A stretch of 25,133 nt of DNA, from positions 1 through 25,133 of IMG/VR virus record IMGVR_UViG_3300047444_000065; one strand, given 5' to 3'. How positions within the stretch are numbered: the first letter of the stretch is position 1; every line of letters begins with the position of its first letter. Under the pieces are notes generated by a model. That model searched no databases and was not told the DNA's origin. It saw only the letters and a list, made by a program, of their open reading frames with translations. The translations under genes and the position numbers were made by a program. This DNA is from a virus. Positions 7,053 to 15,495 of the stretch are shown here, piece after piece.

Positions 7053-7186
7053 TGTCGATTTTCCAAACCCCCGCTCCGCCGAAGGCCACGCCATCGATGC
7101 CGGCGCGGGGATCGCTTACCGGGCGCAAGGACGCGCCGCCTACTGCCGATCGCGGTACCAGCGTTCGGCATGTGCCGAACAAGTAA
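7052..7186 (+). CDS. Small Pro-rich protein with C-terminal HVPN motif
   Basis: This 44-residue protein starts in a TGATG overlap with the scaffold gene. It is rich in Pro, Ala and basic residues (QTPAPPKATPSMPARGSLTG) and ends TSVRHVPNK. The GRK...HVPN end parallels the small protein at 6299, suggesting paralogues or a shared short linear motif. It is followed 15 bases later by the major capsid gene with its own GGAG. Coupling to the scaffold and the conserved end make it more than a chance frame. Confidence 0.6.
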   Translation: MSIFQTPAPPKATPSMPARGSLTGRKDAPPTADRGTSVRHVPNK

Positions 7187-7201
7187 GAGCGGAGACGATA
7201 G

Positions 7202-8245
7202 ATGCCTTTGCCCGGCCAGGGTGCGGTCCCCACGGGGTCGCTTTATACGGAGCTGAGCGCCGTCACACGCAGGGCATTCGTGCCTCGCTTGTTCGTTCAA
7301 ATCTACTTCGCCTCACCGGCGCTGTTCTTCCTCCTCGGGGGTGCGCAGCGGGCAGCGGGCGGCTTGAGCCAGGTGACGATCCCCGTGCAGGGGCAGTCGA
7401 TGGTTCAGGGTCAGTTTACCGGCTACGGCGGTGGGTTCAACTCGCCCGTGATTACGCCGGGTGTGCAAAACCTGCAATTCCCACTGGCCTATTGGGTCGT
7501 CCCGATCCCCTTGCCGTTTGGCGAGACGGTGATCCAGGCGACCGATCGCGAGATTTCTCTGCTTAAGGCACGCATGAACGATGCATGGTCCGTGACCGTG
7601 CAGAACATGGGCGGCTTGCTGTTCAGCAACAACACGGCGAACTCGCTTCAGCCCAACAGCTTCTACGATGCTTTCGACGATGGCACGAACGTCACGACCT
7701 ACGGTGGCGTGAACCGGACGGCTCCGGGCAACACGTCTCTCAAAGGTCAGTACTTCGTCGCATCGTCGGCCTCGGGCAATGTCGGTAACGTAGGCTACAA
7801 GCGCACCACGATGTCCAACTCGCTGATTACGGTCGGCGATGCGGCGGGTGGTGAGGCACCGACCTGCGTCATTATGAACCCGGCGGACTTCGCTACCTTG
7901 AACACCGACTTCATCGGGACAGAGGCGACGTTCAACCGGCCCGGCCAGGAATACTCGATGGGAACGCCGATCCGGTCGTCCTTCCCGAACCTGAACGTGG
8001 CAGGTGTGCCGATATTCAACGATCACTTCTGCCCGGTCGGCAACGCCTACTACGTCAACACCAAGTACACGAATATGTACGGGTCGGAAGACGCGATGTT
8101 CGATTTCTCCGGCTTCTACTCGCTGGTGCCGATCGGCCAGATCGGACAGCAGGGTGTCGTGGTCCTCGGATACAATGTCCTGACGGCCAAGCCGAGCGCG
8201 AACGCGCATGTGACCGGCATCGCGAATCCGTCGTCCACGTTCTGA
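7202..8245 (+). CDS. Major capsid protein
   Basis: This 347-residue protein should form the icosahedral shell, most likely with the HK97 fold of tailed phages. Position after the scaffold and length support this. So do the style of the sequence: an N-terminal arm, a Gly-rich segment (FTGYGGGFNSPVITPGVQNL), the long spine-helix-like ISLLKARMNDAWSVTVQNMG, and domain-like beta segments (CVIMNPADFATLNTDFIGTE, then VAGVPIFNDHFCPVGNAYYV). GGAG at 7191-7194 sets the ATG at 7202. There is no proteolytic delta domain, consistent with a separate scaffold gene. Confidence 0.88.
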   Translation: MPLPGQGAVPTGSLYTELSAVTRRAFVPRLFVQIYFASPALFFLLGGAQRAAGGLSQVTIPVQGQSMVQGQFTGYGGGFNSPVITPGVQNLQFPLAYWVVPIPLPFGETVIQATDREISLLKARMNDAWSVTVQNMGGLLFSNNTANSLQPNSFYDAFDDGTNVTTYGGVNRTAPGNTSLKGQYFVASSASGNVGNVGYKRTTMSNSLITVGDAAGGEAPTCVIMNPADFATLNTDFIGTEATFNRPGQEYSMGTPIRSSFPNLNVAGVPIFNDHFCPVGNAYYVNTKYTNMYGSEDAMFDFSGFYSLVPIGQIGQQGVVVLGYNVLTAKPSANAHVTGIANPSSTF

Positions 8246-8264
8246 TCGGATGAGGTAACAAACA

Positions 8265-9377
8265 ATGGCTGGTTGGCTTTCTGGTCCTGGGCAGAATCTG
8301 CCGATCCCGTCGCTTTATCCGGCATCGCTGGTCAATGGGGCGATCGATCCGGCAGGCACGCGGGTAACGCTGGCACCTGGGCAATCTCTCCTGATCCCGC
8401 GAGGGGTGTGGGCGATCGATCTTTCCAAGGTCGGCGTCATTCAGGTACTCGACCCGATCACGCAGACCTGGCAGATCGAGTCTTCCTACAATCGCGGCGG
8501 CAACAACACCGTGACGAGCGATGGTACTAACATCCGCGTCGCCAACATGACCGGCTGCGCGATCGGCGCGGTGGTTACGACAGCGGGTTCCGCCTATGTT
8601 GCGGGCAGCACGACGGTTACGCCGAGCGCCGGCAACTCGCAGTGGACGGCTGTCGTGGGTGGGTTGATCAACGTCACGATCAGCGTCTCCGCAGCGGGTG
8701 CGGGCTACACGGTTCCCCCGCTGGTGTTCATCCCGCCGCCCCCGCAGCCGGGTGTGCAGGCGACGGCCATCGCGGTCATCTCGTCCGGCACGGTGTCGAG
8801 CATCACGGTCGTCAATCAGGGCGCCGGGTATCTCACGCCTCCGGTGCCGCAGATTTATCCCAATCCGACCGACCCGGCCTATATCTCTGGGGCAATCACC
8901 TCGAACGCGACGGCGGTCACGACGCTGGTTGGCTCGGGAACCCTGGCGGCGGTGCTCTGCAACAATCCGGGGTCTTCGTTCTCGACCGTTCCCTCGCTGA
9001 CGATTGCCGGTGCCGGGACTTCGGCGGCGGCGACGATCGTGCCGATGTGGACGATCACAGGTGACTCGATCACCAACGGTGGCGCTGGGTACTCGGTGTT
9101 GAGCGAGATCACGACAGTCGGCGGCGTCCCGAGCGCGACGCCTGCCTATCTCAACCCGGCGGTCGAGCTTACGGGGTATCTCCCGCGCAAGGCATCGATC
9201 GGCGTCGCTGCTGTATCGGGTGGCACGATCACCACGATTGGCACGATCTATGACGGCGGGTTGTTTGCCGGTACGCCGACTGTTTATGTCGCGGGTGGCG
9301 GAACCACTTCGGCCACGATCGGGGTTACGCTCGGCTCGGCCAACGCCACGATCTTCATGGCGCAGGTCGGCGGTTAA
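8265..9377 (+). CDS. Virion protein made of GxGY repeats
   Basis: This 370-residue structural protein follows the capsid gene. After a non-repetitive N-terminal domain (residues 1-100, with VTLAPGQSLLIPRGVWAIDL), it consists of divergent units of 40 or so residues marked by a Gly-x-Gly-aromatic turn: GAGY at 145 and 186, GSSF at 236, GAGY at 273 and GGLF at 331. Each turn is followed by a Pro-rich strand and a Thr/Ser/Val-rich strand, suggesting a beta-solenoid or stacked beta modules. The same unit occurs in the genes at 10128 and 11048. A head decoration, spike or whisker role is plausible. GAGG at 8252-8255 is the ribosome site. Confidence 0.7.
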   Translation: MAGWLSGPGQNLPIPSLYPASLVNGAIDPAGTRVTLAPGQSLLIPRGVWAIDLSKVGVIQVLDPITQTWQIESSYNRGGNNTVTSDGTNIRVANMTGCAIGAVVTTAGSAYVAGSTTVTPSAGNSQWTAVVGGLINVTISVSAAGAGYTVPPLVFIPPPPQPGVQATAIAVISSGTVSSITVVNQGAGYLTPPVPQIYPNPTDPAYISGAITSNATAVTTLVGSGTLAAVLCNNPGSSFSTVPSLTIAGAGTSAAATIVPMWTITGDSITNGGAGYSVLSEITTVGGVPSATPAYLNPAVELTGYLPRKASIGVAAVSGGTITTIGTIYDGGLFAGTPTVYVAGGGTTSATIGVTLGSANATIFMAQVGG

Positions 9378-9423
9378 GTCTCCTGATCCCGTGAAAGGGG
9401 AGGGTTTGTATTTGGAGGTCTAG

Positions 9424-10128
9424 GTGCTCACGTCATACGAGACAATCACCTCGGCGCTCTTGCAGGCCCCTTCCTCCCCGATCCCGCTGATCCCGACAGC
9501 GACGATTGACACCTACATTAACGAGGCCCGGCAGCAAGTCGCCGCGCAAGGCGTGTGCATCCGCAACTATGCGGATTTGACGCTGGTCATCGGGCAACAG
9601 CAGTACAACTTCTCCACGATCACCGGCTTGGCGACGGGTGTGGCCGGCGTGTTCAACGTCCGCCAGCTTTGGCGGCAGAACGCGGGGGGTTACAAGTGGC
9701 TGATCTCTCGGCCATTCGAGTTCTTCGGCCTTTACGCGCTTAACAGCCCGGTCCCGGCGAACGGGCAGCCGAGCCAGTGGTCGCAGTTCGGCCAGGGGAC
9801 GAGCGGCAACATCTTCGTTAATCCCGCCCCTGATTTTGGCTATGCCTGCAAGGTTGACGCACTCTGCACGCCGATCGATCTGGTGGACAATACGACAGCA
9901 GAGGCCATCCCGCCGATCTGGACGCTGGCTGTGCCGTTCTATGCGGCGTGGATCGGATTCCAGTCGCTTCAGCGGTCATCGGACGCGGACAAGATGTTGG
10001 AGCGGTTCACGCAGCAGATGGCATTTGCCCGCAATGCCGCCGATCCCAATCTGTTGCCGGAGAATTGGGCACAGTCGCCTGACCAGATGCAGGCCAACCG
10101 GCTCGGCATACAGCAGAAGGCCGGCTGA
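9424..10128 (+). CDS. Head-tail adaptor-like protein, copy 1
   Basis: This 234-residue protein starts at a GTG with a strong GGAGG at 9414-9418. It begins with a helix (TIDTYINEARQQVAAQGVCI) and continues with a beta domain (LTLVIGQQQYNF, VFNVRQLW, GNIFVNPAPDFGYACKVDAL). It ends with helices (IWTLAVPFYAAWIGFQSLQR, then DKMLERFTQQM). This is the layout of short-tailed phage adaptor or tail-tube proteins of the P22 gp4 / T7 gp11 type that sit under the portal. It aligns along its length with the next gene but lacks that gene's inserted repeat segment. It ends in a TGATG overlap with that gene. Confidence 0.65.
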   Translation: MLTSYETITSALLQAPSSPIPLIPTATIDTYINEARQQVAAQGVCIRNYADLTLVIGQQQYNFSTITGLATGVAGVFNVRQLWRQNAGGYKWLISRPFEFFGLYALNSPVPANGQPSQWSQFGQGTSGNIFVNPAPDFGYACKVDALCTPIDLVDNTTAEAIPPIWTLAVPFYAAWIGFQSLQRSSDADKMLERFTQQMAFARNAADPNLLPENWAQSPDQMQANRLGIQQKAG

Positions 10129-11048
10129 TGCTCAACAGCTACCTCCAGCAAGTTCAATCCTTCGTCCGCGACCGGGCGCAAAAGGAGCTTAACCCCGAGG
10201 ATTTGCGCGTCTTCATCAATCGTGCTAGGCGCGAGGTGGCTCTACGAACTCAGTGCGTTCGCGTCCTCACGCCGATGTCAGGGGCCATCGTCAGCATCAA
10301 TATCACCAACGCCGGCACGGGGTACACGGCTCCTGTTGTGACGATCTCCGCCCCGGACCAGCCGAACGGAGCGCAGCCGTTTCCCGCAGGCGCACAGGCC
10401 ACAGCGACGGCGCAGATTATCCTTGGCTCGCTCAGCAACATCGCCGTCAACTTCGGCGGCTCGGGATACACGTTCCCCCAGGTCACGATCACCGATCCCA
10501 CAGGGACAGGGGCAACAGCCACGGCCAACGTGCAACCGATCAACGTCACCCAGGCGTCGCAGGAGGTCTACCCGTTCTCCGCCGTGCCGCTCAACATCTT
10601 CCCTGGCGTGGGGGAGATTATCTTCGTCCGATCGGTCAGCTTCATTTACGCCAACTACCGCTACAGCCTGCCGTGCTACCCGTTCTCGACCTACCAGGCG
10701 TTCATCCGCCAGTACCCGAGGCAATACCTCTACGTGCCGACGATGTGCGCCCAACTCGGACAGGGCAGCAACGGCTCGCTCTACATGTATCCCATTCCCT
10801 CGACGATCTATCAGATGGAATTTGACTGTTGCTGCCTACCCAAAGATTTGGAGGATGATAGTTCATTCGAGGCGATTGCCGATCCTTGGACAGATTGTGT
10901 CCCTATGGGAGCCGCCATCTATGCTTACGAGGAGATGCAAAACCTCAACGCGGCAATGTATTATCGCAAGAAGTTCGACGACTATTGCAACAGATACTCG
11001 GCATACACCCGGCCGGGCAGAGTGACTAACATTTATGGAAAATGGTGA
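10128..11048 (+). CDS. Head-tail adaptor-like protein, copy 2, with GxGY insertion
   Basis: This 306-residue paralogue of the preceding protein has matching landmarks: FINRARREVALRTQCVR, EVYPFSAV, GQGSNGSLYMYPIP, and FEAIADPWTDCVPMGAAIYA with KKFDDY. Residues of about 52-142 have no counterpart in copy 1. They carry two GxGY units (GTGY at 63, GSGY at 111) like those in the genes at 8265 and 11048. The insertion falls between the first helix and the first shared strand. It probably forms part of the neck or tail below the portal. The insert may project outward as a decoration; that is inference. Confidence 0.65.
   Translation: MLNSYLQQVQSFVRDRAQKELNPEDLRVFINRARREVALRTQCVRVLTPMSGAIVSINITNAGTGYTAPVVTISAPDQPNGAQPFPAGAQATATAQIILGSLSNIAVNFGGSGYTFPQVTITDPTGTGATATANVQPINVTQASQEVYPFSAVPLNIFPGVGEIIFVRSVSFIYANYRYSLPCYPFSTYQAFIRQYPRQYLYVPTMCAQLGQGSNGSLYMYPIPSTIYQMEFDCCCLPKDLEDDSSFEAIADPWTDCVPMGAAIYAYEEMQNLNAAMYYRKKFDDYCNRYSAYTRPGRVTNIYGKW
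10281..10553 (+). repeat. GxGY repeat insertion in adaptor copy 2
   Basis: This segment encodes two units with Gly-Thr-Gly-Tyr and Gly-Ser-Gly-Tyr turns. It is absent from the neighbouring paralogue at 9424. Its first unit (NAGTGYTAPVVTISAP) reads almost like the units of the gene at 11048 (NPGTGYAVPPTVSIDD). Confidence 0.6.
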
Positions 11049-13411
11049 TGTCGGACGGCGGCAACATCTCGCTTCCCGGCAAGCCCGCCGACACGCCAGG
11101 GCTGCCTGAGAATTTCCATCCGATCAATTTCGAGAAGTTCGAGACGCTGAACACCAAGCCGTCTCGCCCGGCGATTGGCGCGGGCGAGATGTTCTGGTGC
11201 GATGGCTGGTTCCCGATTGGGCCGAGCAACCTTCGCATCCTGCCGGGGATCGGGCCGGACATCTACACGGCCCCCGCTGGGATGACGATTGTCTGGTTCG
11301 CGTTCGGCAATGTCGGCGATGTGCCTTACGCCACTGTGTTGTTGTCGGACGGCTCGATGATCGCCGTCAACCTCAACACCAATGCGACATCGACGATCAT
11401 GCCGGCGGGGACGATTGCAAGTCCGTCAACGGTGCAGGGGTTTACGCAGTTCGGCAGCGAGGAGTTGGTGTTCGCCAAGGATCAGACAAACGGGTACTGG
11501 CTTTGGGATGCCAACAACCTGTTTACCGCAGGCGGGGTTGGCCCCGAGGTCTCCATCGCGAACGCCGGGAAGAACTATACGAGCCTGCCGACGATCTCGT
11601 TTCAGACGACAGGGAGCGGGACATCGGCGACGTTCGTTGCGGAGATCAGCAACGGGGCCGTGACGAAGATCACGACGACGAATCCGGGGACAGGGTTCGG
11701 TGTTGATGATTTCATCAACCTCTACATCAGTGGGGGGGGAACCGACGACAGCGCGATTGCTACACCGACTGTCAGCGTCAATACCGGCGGGGTGCAAGAG
11801 GTCGTCATCGTCGATGGCGGGCATGGCTATACCAGCCGGACGAGGGTCATTTTCAGCGCTGCGCCTGGCAGCGGGGCGAGCGGGGCTGTCTCGATAACGA
11901 ACGGGGCGATCACCGCAATCGCGATTATCAATCCGGGCACGGGGTACGCAGTCCCGCCCACCGTTAGCATCGACGATCCCGGCATACCGGGCAGCCCTTC
12001 CATCCCTGGTGGGTCTGGTGGCGTCGCGGTTTGCACCGTGGCGTTCGGCCAGATTACCTCGATCGGGGTCAATTACGGCGGCACGGGGTATCGGGCGCCG
12101 CCGATTGTCTCGATCATCGGCGATGGCACTGGAGCAACTGCTGTTGCTCAAATGGAATCAGGGGTTGTAACCGCGATCATCATGCAGACCTACGGCCAGG
12201 GGTACAGTAAGGCGTTGGTTCATTTCAGTGGTGGGAATGACGGGGCCGAGGCGACGACGTTCCTGATGCCCTATGGCATCTCAGGGACAGCGTCTGAGGT
12301 TTATCAGGGCCGGGTGTGGATCACCAACGGTGGGGCCACAGCATCATTTCCCCCGAGGGGCAGGACGATCTTCTCGTCGGCTGAATCGGCGGTGGATTTT
12401 GGCGACAATGGCGGGGCGTTTGTCTCGACCGACTCATTCCTCCGTGTCGGGTATCATTGGCTAAAGCAAACCAACGGGTTCCTCTATCTCGGGGGTGATT
12501 CATCGATCAACTATATCTCCGGGGTTCAGACCAGTGCGCCGGCCACGACAGGCGGGGCAGCGAGCGTGCCGGTGACGACGTTCAGCAACGTCAACGTCGA
12601 TCCCCAGCTTGGTTCTCCCTGGCCGTCTAGCGTTCAGGTGTTCTCCCGCAACATCGTGTTCGCCAACACGATCGGGGCTTTCGTGTCCTACGGAGGGGCT
12701 GTGTCCAAGGCGTCTCTCCCGTTGGATGGGTTTTACTTTACCGGGCCGATCTACAGCGCGACGGCCAATTTCTCCTCCGCTGTGGCAAATATCTTCGGCA
12801 TCCCGGTTTACATGCTTCTCCTGCCAACGATCGATCAGTTGACGGGGCAAACCGTTAATAAGCTGCTGATGTGGGATGGCAAGAAGTGGTTTACGTCGCA
12901 ACAGGATCGTCCATTAACTTATATCTCGACGTATGAGATCAATTCTGCTCTGACGGCATGGGGGACGGACGGGACGCATCTGTTCCAATTGTTCGCCCAG
13001 CCCTCGACCGGGTTTACCAAGCGGGTGCAATCCAAGCTATATGCCGACCCGGCCTATTGGCTGACCAAGACGGCGAGAAGCCTGACGCTGGTAGCGCAGA
13101 GTTATGCCCTCGATAACCCTCTGACCGTTTTCATCGACAACGAGAACGCCCTGGGGTCGGGGAACGCGGAGATTACGGTCACGCCGAGCGCGGGGTTGTT
13201 GACATGGACGAACAATGTCGGGCAGCCGATCGTGTGGACGAATAACGCAAATCAGCCGATTGTGTGGGGTGCTCCGGGGTTGGCGGTGATGGGTCCGTAT
13301 CCGGTGGGCCAATCCGGTAGGATGATCGGGTTGACGATCGAGACCGACGCCTCTGATCTGTCTCTCTTGTCGGTGATGCTCAGCGAGCAGGTTTACACGG
13401 CGAATGTCTAG
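11048..13411 (+). CDS. Tail hub/nozzle protein (probable beta-propeller) with GxGY insertion
   Basis: This 787-residue protein starts at the ATG in the TGATG overlap. An ATG two codons earlier at 11042 is possible. Before and after a central insert, repeated four-stranded blade-like sequence is seen (TIVWFAFGNVGDVPYATVLL, ELVFAKDQTNGYWLWDANN, then YQGRVWITNGG, GFLYLGGDSSINYISGV and NKLLMWDGKKWFTSQ). This fits the propeller tail nozzles of short-tailed phages (P22 gp10 / T7 gp12 type). About 240 residues, encoded by 11543-12262, are six GxGY units placed inside the propeller. It follows two adaptor-like genes, as expected for a nozzle. Confidence 0.7.
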   Translation: MSDGGNISLPGKPADTPGLPENFHPINFEKFETLNTKPSRPAIGAGEMFWCDGWFPIGPSNLRILPGIGPDIYTAPAGMTIVWFAFGNVGDVPYATVLLSDGSMIAVNLNTNATSTIMPAGTIASPSTVQGFTQFGSEELVFAKDQTNGYWLWDANNLFTAGGVGPEVSIANAGKNYTSLPTISFQTTGSGTSATFVAEISNGAVTKITTTNPGTGFGVDDFINLYISGGGTDDSAIATPTVSVNTGGVQEVVIVDGGHGYTSRTRVIFSAAPGSGASGAVSITNGAITAIAIINPGTGYAVPPTVSIDDPGIPGSPSIPGGSGGVAVCTVAFGQITSIGVNYGGTGYRAPPIVSIIGDGTGATAVAQMESGVVTAIIMQTYGQGYSKALVHFSGGNDGAEATTFLMPYGISGTASEVYQGRVWITNGGATASFPPRGRTIFSSAESAVDFGDNGGAFVSTDSFLRVGYHWLKQTNGFLYLGGDSSINYISGVQTSAPATTGGAASVPVTTFSNVNVDPQLGSPWPSSVQVFSRNIVFANTIGAFVSYGGAVSKASLPLDGFYFTGPIYSATANFSSAVANIFGIPVYMLLLPTIDQLTGQTVNKLLMWDGKKWFTSQQDRPLTYISTYEINSALTAWGTDGTHLFQLFAQPSTGFTKRVQSKLYADPAYWLTKTARSLTLVAQSYALDNPLTVFIDNENALGSGNAEITVTPSAGLLTWTNNVGQPIVWTNNANQPIVWGAPGLAVMGPYPVGQSGRMIGLTIETDASDLSLLSVMLSEQVYTANV
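11543..12262 (+). repeat. Six-unit GxGY repeat insertion in the nozzle gene
   Basis: Six units are marked by GKNY, GTGF, GHGY, GTGY, GTGY and GQGY, spaced about 40 residues apart. They interrupt propeller-type sequence that resumes at GISGTASEVYQGRVW. Similar bases surround several turns (GGCACGGGGTA is shared between units and with the insert at 10281). Confidence 0.6.
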
Positions 13412-13420
13412 GAACGATTG

Positions 13421-14401
13421 ATGGCCTTCACATACACCTTTGCAGCGGTCACGGCGGCCACTGGGGCGCAGCTAGACGCCAACTTCAACGCGTCGGGGTT
13501 GTTGGGCACGCTCCCCTGCACGGTGTCGGGCACCAACGCGCTGATCCTGACGGCGCTGACGACGCCAACGGTTCCCTCGCCTCCTATAGCTCTACAGGCG
13601 CAACTGCGCGTCTCAGGGATCGCGACCGGGACCAATACCGGGGCAACGACGGCGAATGTCTCGGGGACCGGAGCTTTGGCGGTCTACAAGGACACGGCTT
13701 CCGGCCCTGCGGTTTTGTCCGGTGGGGAGATTTTCGTCGGCAACTACATCGTCCTCACCTACGACGCGGCGCTCAATACCGGGTCTGGCGGGTGGCACCT
13801 TGAGACGCCTCTGATCGCGGGCGCGCCGACAGGGACAGCCGGGGGCGATTTAAGCGGCAGCTATCCCAACCCGGCGGTTGCCAAGATCAACGGTGTGGCG
13901 CTCGGCTCGACGACGGCAACGGCTGGCAATCTGCTCGTAGGATCGGGATCGGCATGGGTCTCCGTGCCCGCGAGTGGCGATGCTTCGCTCGCCTCGACCG
14001 GAGCGGCTACGGTTGTCAGCCTCCGGGGAAGCACGGTTGTCGCCCCTACGTCATGGACGCCAACCGACAATTCCGGGGCTGTCCTGTCGTTTACATCGGT
14101 CAGCGCGAACTACTCCAAGATCGGCAACATGGTGTTCGCTTATTTCACGCTGACCTACCCTGCAACAGCGGACACGTCGAACGCCTCGATTGCGGGTCTG
14201 CCGGTGGCTGTTCCCAACCATCCCTATGCGGCCGGCCCTGCTGCGTGCTCCGTGAGCGGCGGGGCGATAGCCGTTATCCTCTCGCCCACCGTCAGCACGT
14301 CAACCGCCGCGTTTACAAATCACGCGACGGCAGCGGCTGTTACGAACGCCAATCTCAGCGGCCTGACGGTAAAGGGCATGCTAATCTACCCGGCGGCGTG
14401 A
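13421..14401 (+). CDS. Tail fibre or tail-tip structural protein
   Basis: This 326-residue protein is rich in Ala, Ser, Thr and Gly. It contains the common phage fibre element GGDLSGSYPNPAVAKINGVA at about residues 147-166, followed by a typical fibre linker (GNLLVGSGSAWVSVPASG). The C-terminal part (SWTPTDNSGAVLSFTSVSAN, then YSKIGNMVFAYFTLTYP) looks like a beta-sandwich adhesin head. There is no signal peptide, unlike the fibre genes further on. ATG at 13421 is preferred over TTG at 13418. The ribosome site (GGA) is weak. It could be a side fibre or a component of the tail tip. Confidence 0.7.
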   Translation: MAFTYTFAAVTAATGAQLDANFNASGLLGTLPCTVSGTNALILTALTTPTVPSPPIALQAQLRVSGIATGTNTGATTANVSGTGALAVYKDTASGPAVLSGGEIFVGNYIVLTYDAALNTGSGGWHLETPLIAGAPTGTAGGDLSGSYPNPAVAKINGVALGSTTATAGNLLVGSGSAWVSVPASGDASLASTGAATVVSLRGSTVVAPTSWTPTDNSGAVLSFTSVSANYSKIGNMVFAYFTLTYPATADTSNASIAGLPVAVPNHPYAAGPAACSVSGGAIAVILSPTVSTSTAAFTNHATAAAVTNANLSGLTVKGMLIYPAA

Positions 14402-14730
14402 TGAGCCTCGCCAATCTTTTCAACATCCCCCATTCCGAGGAGGATTTGCAGGTCTTCTCGTTCAGCAATATGGACCAGCACCGGCAGATCGTGGATGCAG
14501 TTACGAAGCAGCGGTTGACGCTGTATCCGCTCGATCCTATTCCAACGCAGGATGCCCGGACTTGGCTGATGATCCATCAACAGGCGCACGTCGAGTTCAC
14601 GTCGGCGTTAGGGATTGCCGGGGTTGACCTGACGGCGGTAGATTTCCACGACCCGGAGCAGATGGCGAGTTGGATACGGCTTCATGCCGACGAGCACATG
14701 CAAGCGGCGAACAAATTGGGCCTGAGATAA
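14401..14730 (+). CDS. Hypothetical small phage protein
   Basis: This 109-residue protein starts in a TGATG overlap with the fibre-like gene and ends right before the ATG of the next gene. It is mainly helical and His/Gln/Asp-rich, with a possible metal- or helix-rich centre (TWLMIHQQAHVEFTSALGIA) and end (SWIRLHADEHMQAANKLGLR). The same frame stays open upstream inside the previous gene, but that part is a shadow. No family is recognised. Tight linkage to the GNAT-like gene suggests a shared virion role. Confidence 0.65.
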   Translation: MSLANLFNIPHSEEDLQVFSFSNMDQHRQIVDAVTKQRLTLYPLDPIPTQDARTWLMIHQQAHVEFTSALGIAGVDLTAVDFHDPEQMASWIRLHADEHMQAANKLGLR

Positions 14731-15471
14731 ATGCTGACACGCACGACCGACGCAGATGCGATCAACTCGATCCTCAACCATCCATCGGTGCGCCCAGACG
14801 TGGCGGAGCCGAAGGACGGGGTGCTGGACCTCGCGGCTGTAGCGGCAAATCCGGCCAATATATTCCTGGTCGGCGAGCATGGCGGCTTTGTCATCTTCAA
14901 ATACGACGTCGGGATTTACGAGGTCCATACGGCCATTCTTCCCCAAGGTCGGGGAGAGTGGGCCAAGCAAGCCTCGGCCGATTGCGTCAACTTCATGTTC
15001 ACGCATACCGACTGCGTTGACCTGATTACGCGCGTTCCGCAGGGGCACATCGCGGCCAAGGCGCTGACCGAGATGAACGGGTTTCGCCACGAGTTCACGA
15101 CTCCCCCGGACACGCTGTTCCGCGAGCGACTGGTGCCGTGCCACATCTATTGCCTGACGATCCATGAGTGGGCAAAGCGCGTCGAGGGCATGGAAGGGCT
15201 GGGGGCCGCGTTCCACGAATGGCTGACGGCTCAGGTTGGAGAGGGGGCGCCGCACGAGCCTGACGAGGCCCACAACCGGGTTGTTGGAGTGGCCTTGGCG
15301 ATGGCTCAGTCGGGGCAGGTGGCAAAGGGCGTTGTGTGGTATAATCGCTGCTCCCTAGCCGCGAGGCACCCGACGATCGGGCTGTTGGGTCTCGACCCGC
15401 CACAGATCAGGTTCGATGCGGGGGTTTTGACGGTGACGCCGCAGGGATTGCAATTCTCTCGTCCTCATTGA
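14731..15471 (+). CDS. GNAT-fold phage virion protein
   Basis: This 246-residue protein has an N-terminal half with the GNAT acyltransferase layout: a strand and turn (NIFLVGEHGGFVIFKYDVGI), strand 4 with the acyl-CoA loop (EVHTAILPQGRGEWAKQAS), a helix and strand (VNFMFTHTDCVDLITRVPQG), and a closing segment (AAKALTEMNGFRHEF). The QGRGEW loop fits the family Q/RxxGxG/A motif only loosely. The C-terminal half is a separate domain. Similar proteins occur among podovirus virion genes, at a place like that of T7 gp13. Whether it is catalytic cannot be told. The stop overlaps the start of the second leader motif. Confidence 0.65.
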   Translation: MLTRTTDADAINSILNHPSVRPDVAEPKDGVLDLAAVAANPANIFLVGEHGGFVIFKYDVGIYEVHTAILPQGRGEWAKQASADCVNFMFTHTDCVDLITRVPQGHIAAKALTEMNGFRHEFTTPPDTLFRERLVPCHIYCLTIHEWAKRVEGMEGLGAAFHEWLTAQVGEGAPHEPDEAHNRVVGVALAMAQSGQVAKGVVWYNRCSLAARHPTIGLLGLDPPQIRFDAGVLTVTPQGLQFSRPH

Positions 15472-15489
15472 AAGGTTGGAGACAGCACC
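15470..15489 (+). promoter_or_regulatory. Conserved leader motif, copy 2 (before ejection genes)
   Basis: This copy agrees with GAAAGGTTGGAGMYAGCRCC. ATG ACG TGA (15491-15499) begins 9 nt after GGAG and its stop overlaps the GTG start at 15496, which lies 14 nt after GGAG. It marks the boundary between the tail genes and the ejection-protein genes. Confidence 0.6.
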
Positions 15490-15495
15490 GATGAC

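Noticed and set aside
7313-8209. 298-codon minus-strand frame inside the major capsid gene
   Set aside because: It is an antisense shadow of a confident gene, Arg/Val/His-rich with no domain.
8265-13411. Diversity-generating retroelement behind the repeats
   Set aside because: No reverse transcriptase gene and no template/variable repeat pair were seen. The repeats are protein-level units with broad divergence.
13954-14400. Possible N-terminal extension of the gene at 14401 into the fibre gene
   Set aside because: The upstream part is Cys/Arg/Gly-rich shadow sequence. The ATG at 14401 in the TGATG overlap matches the coupling used by other genes here.
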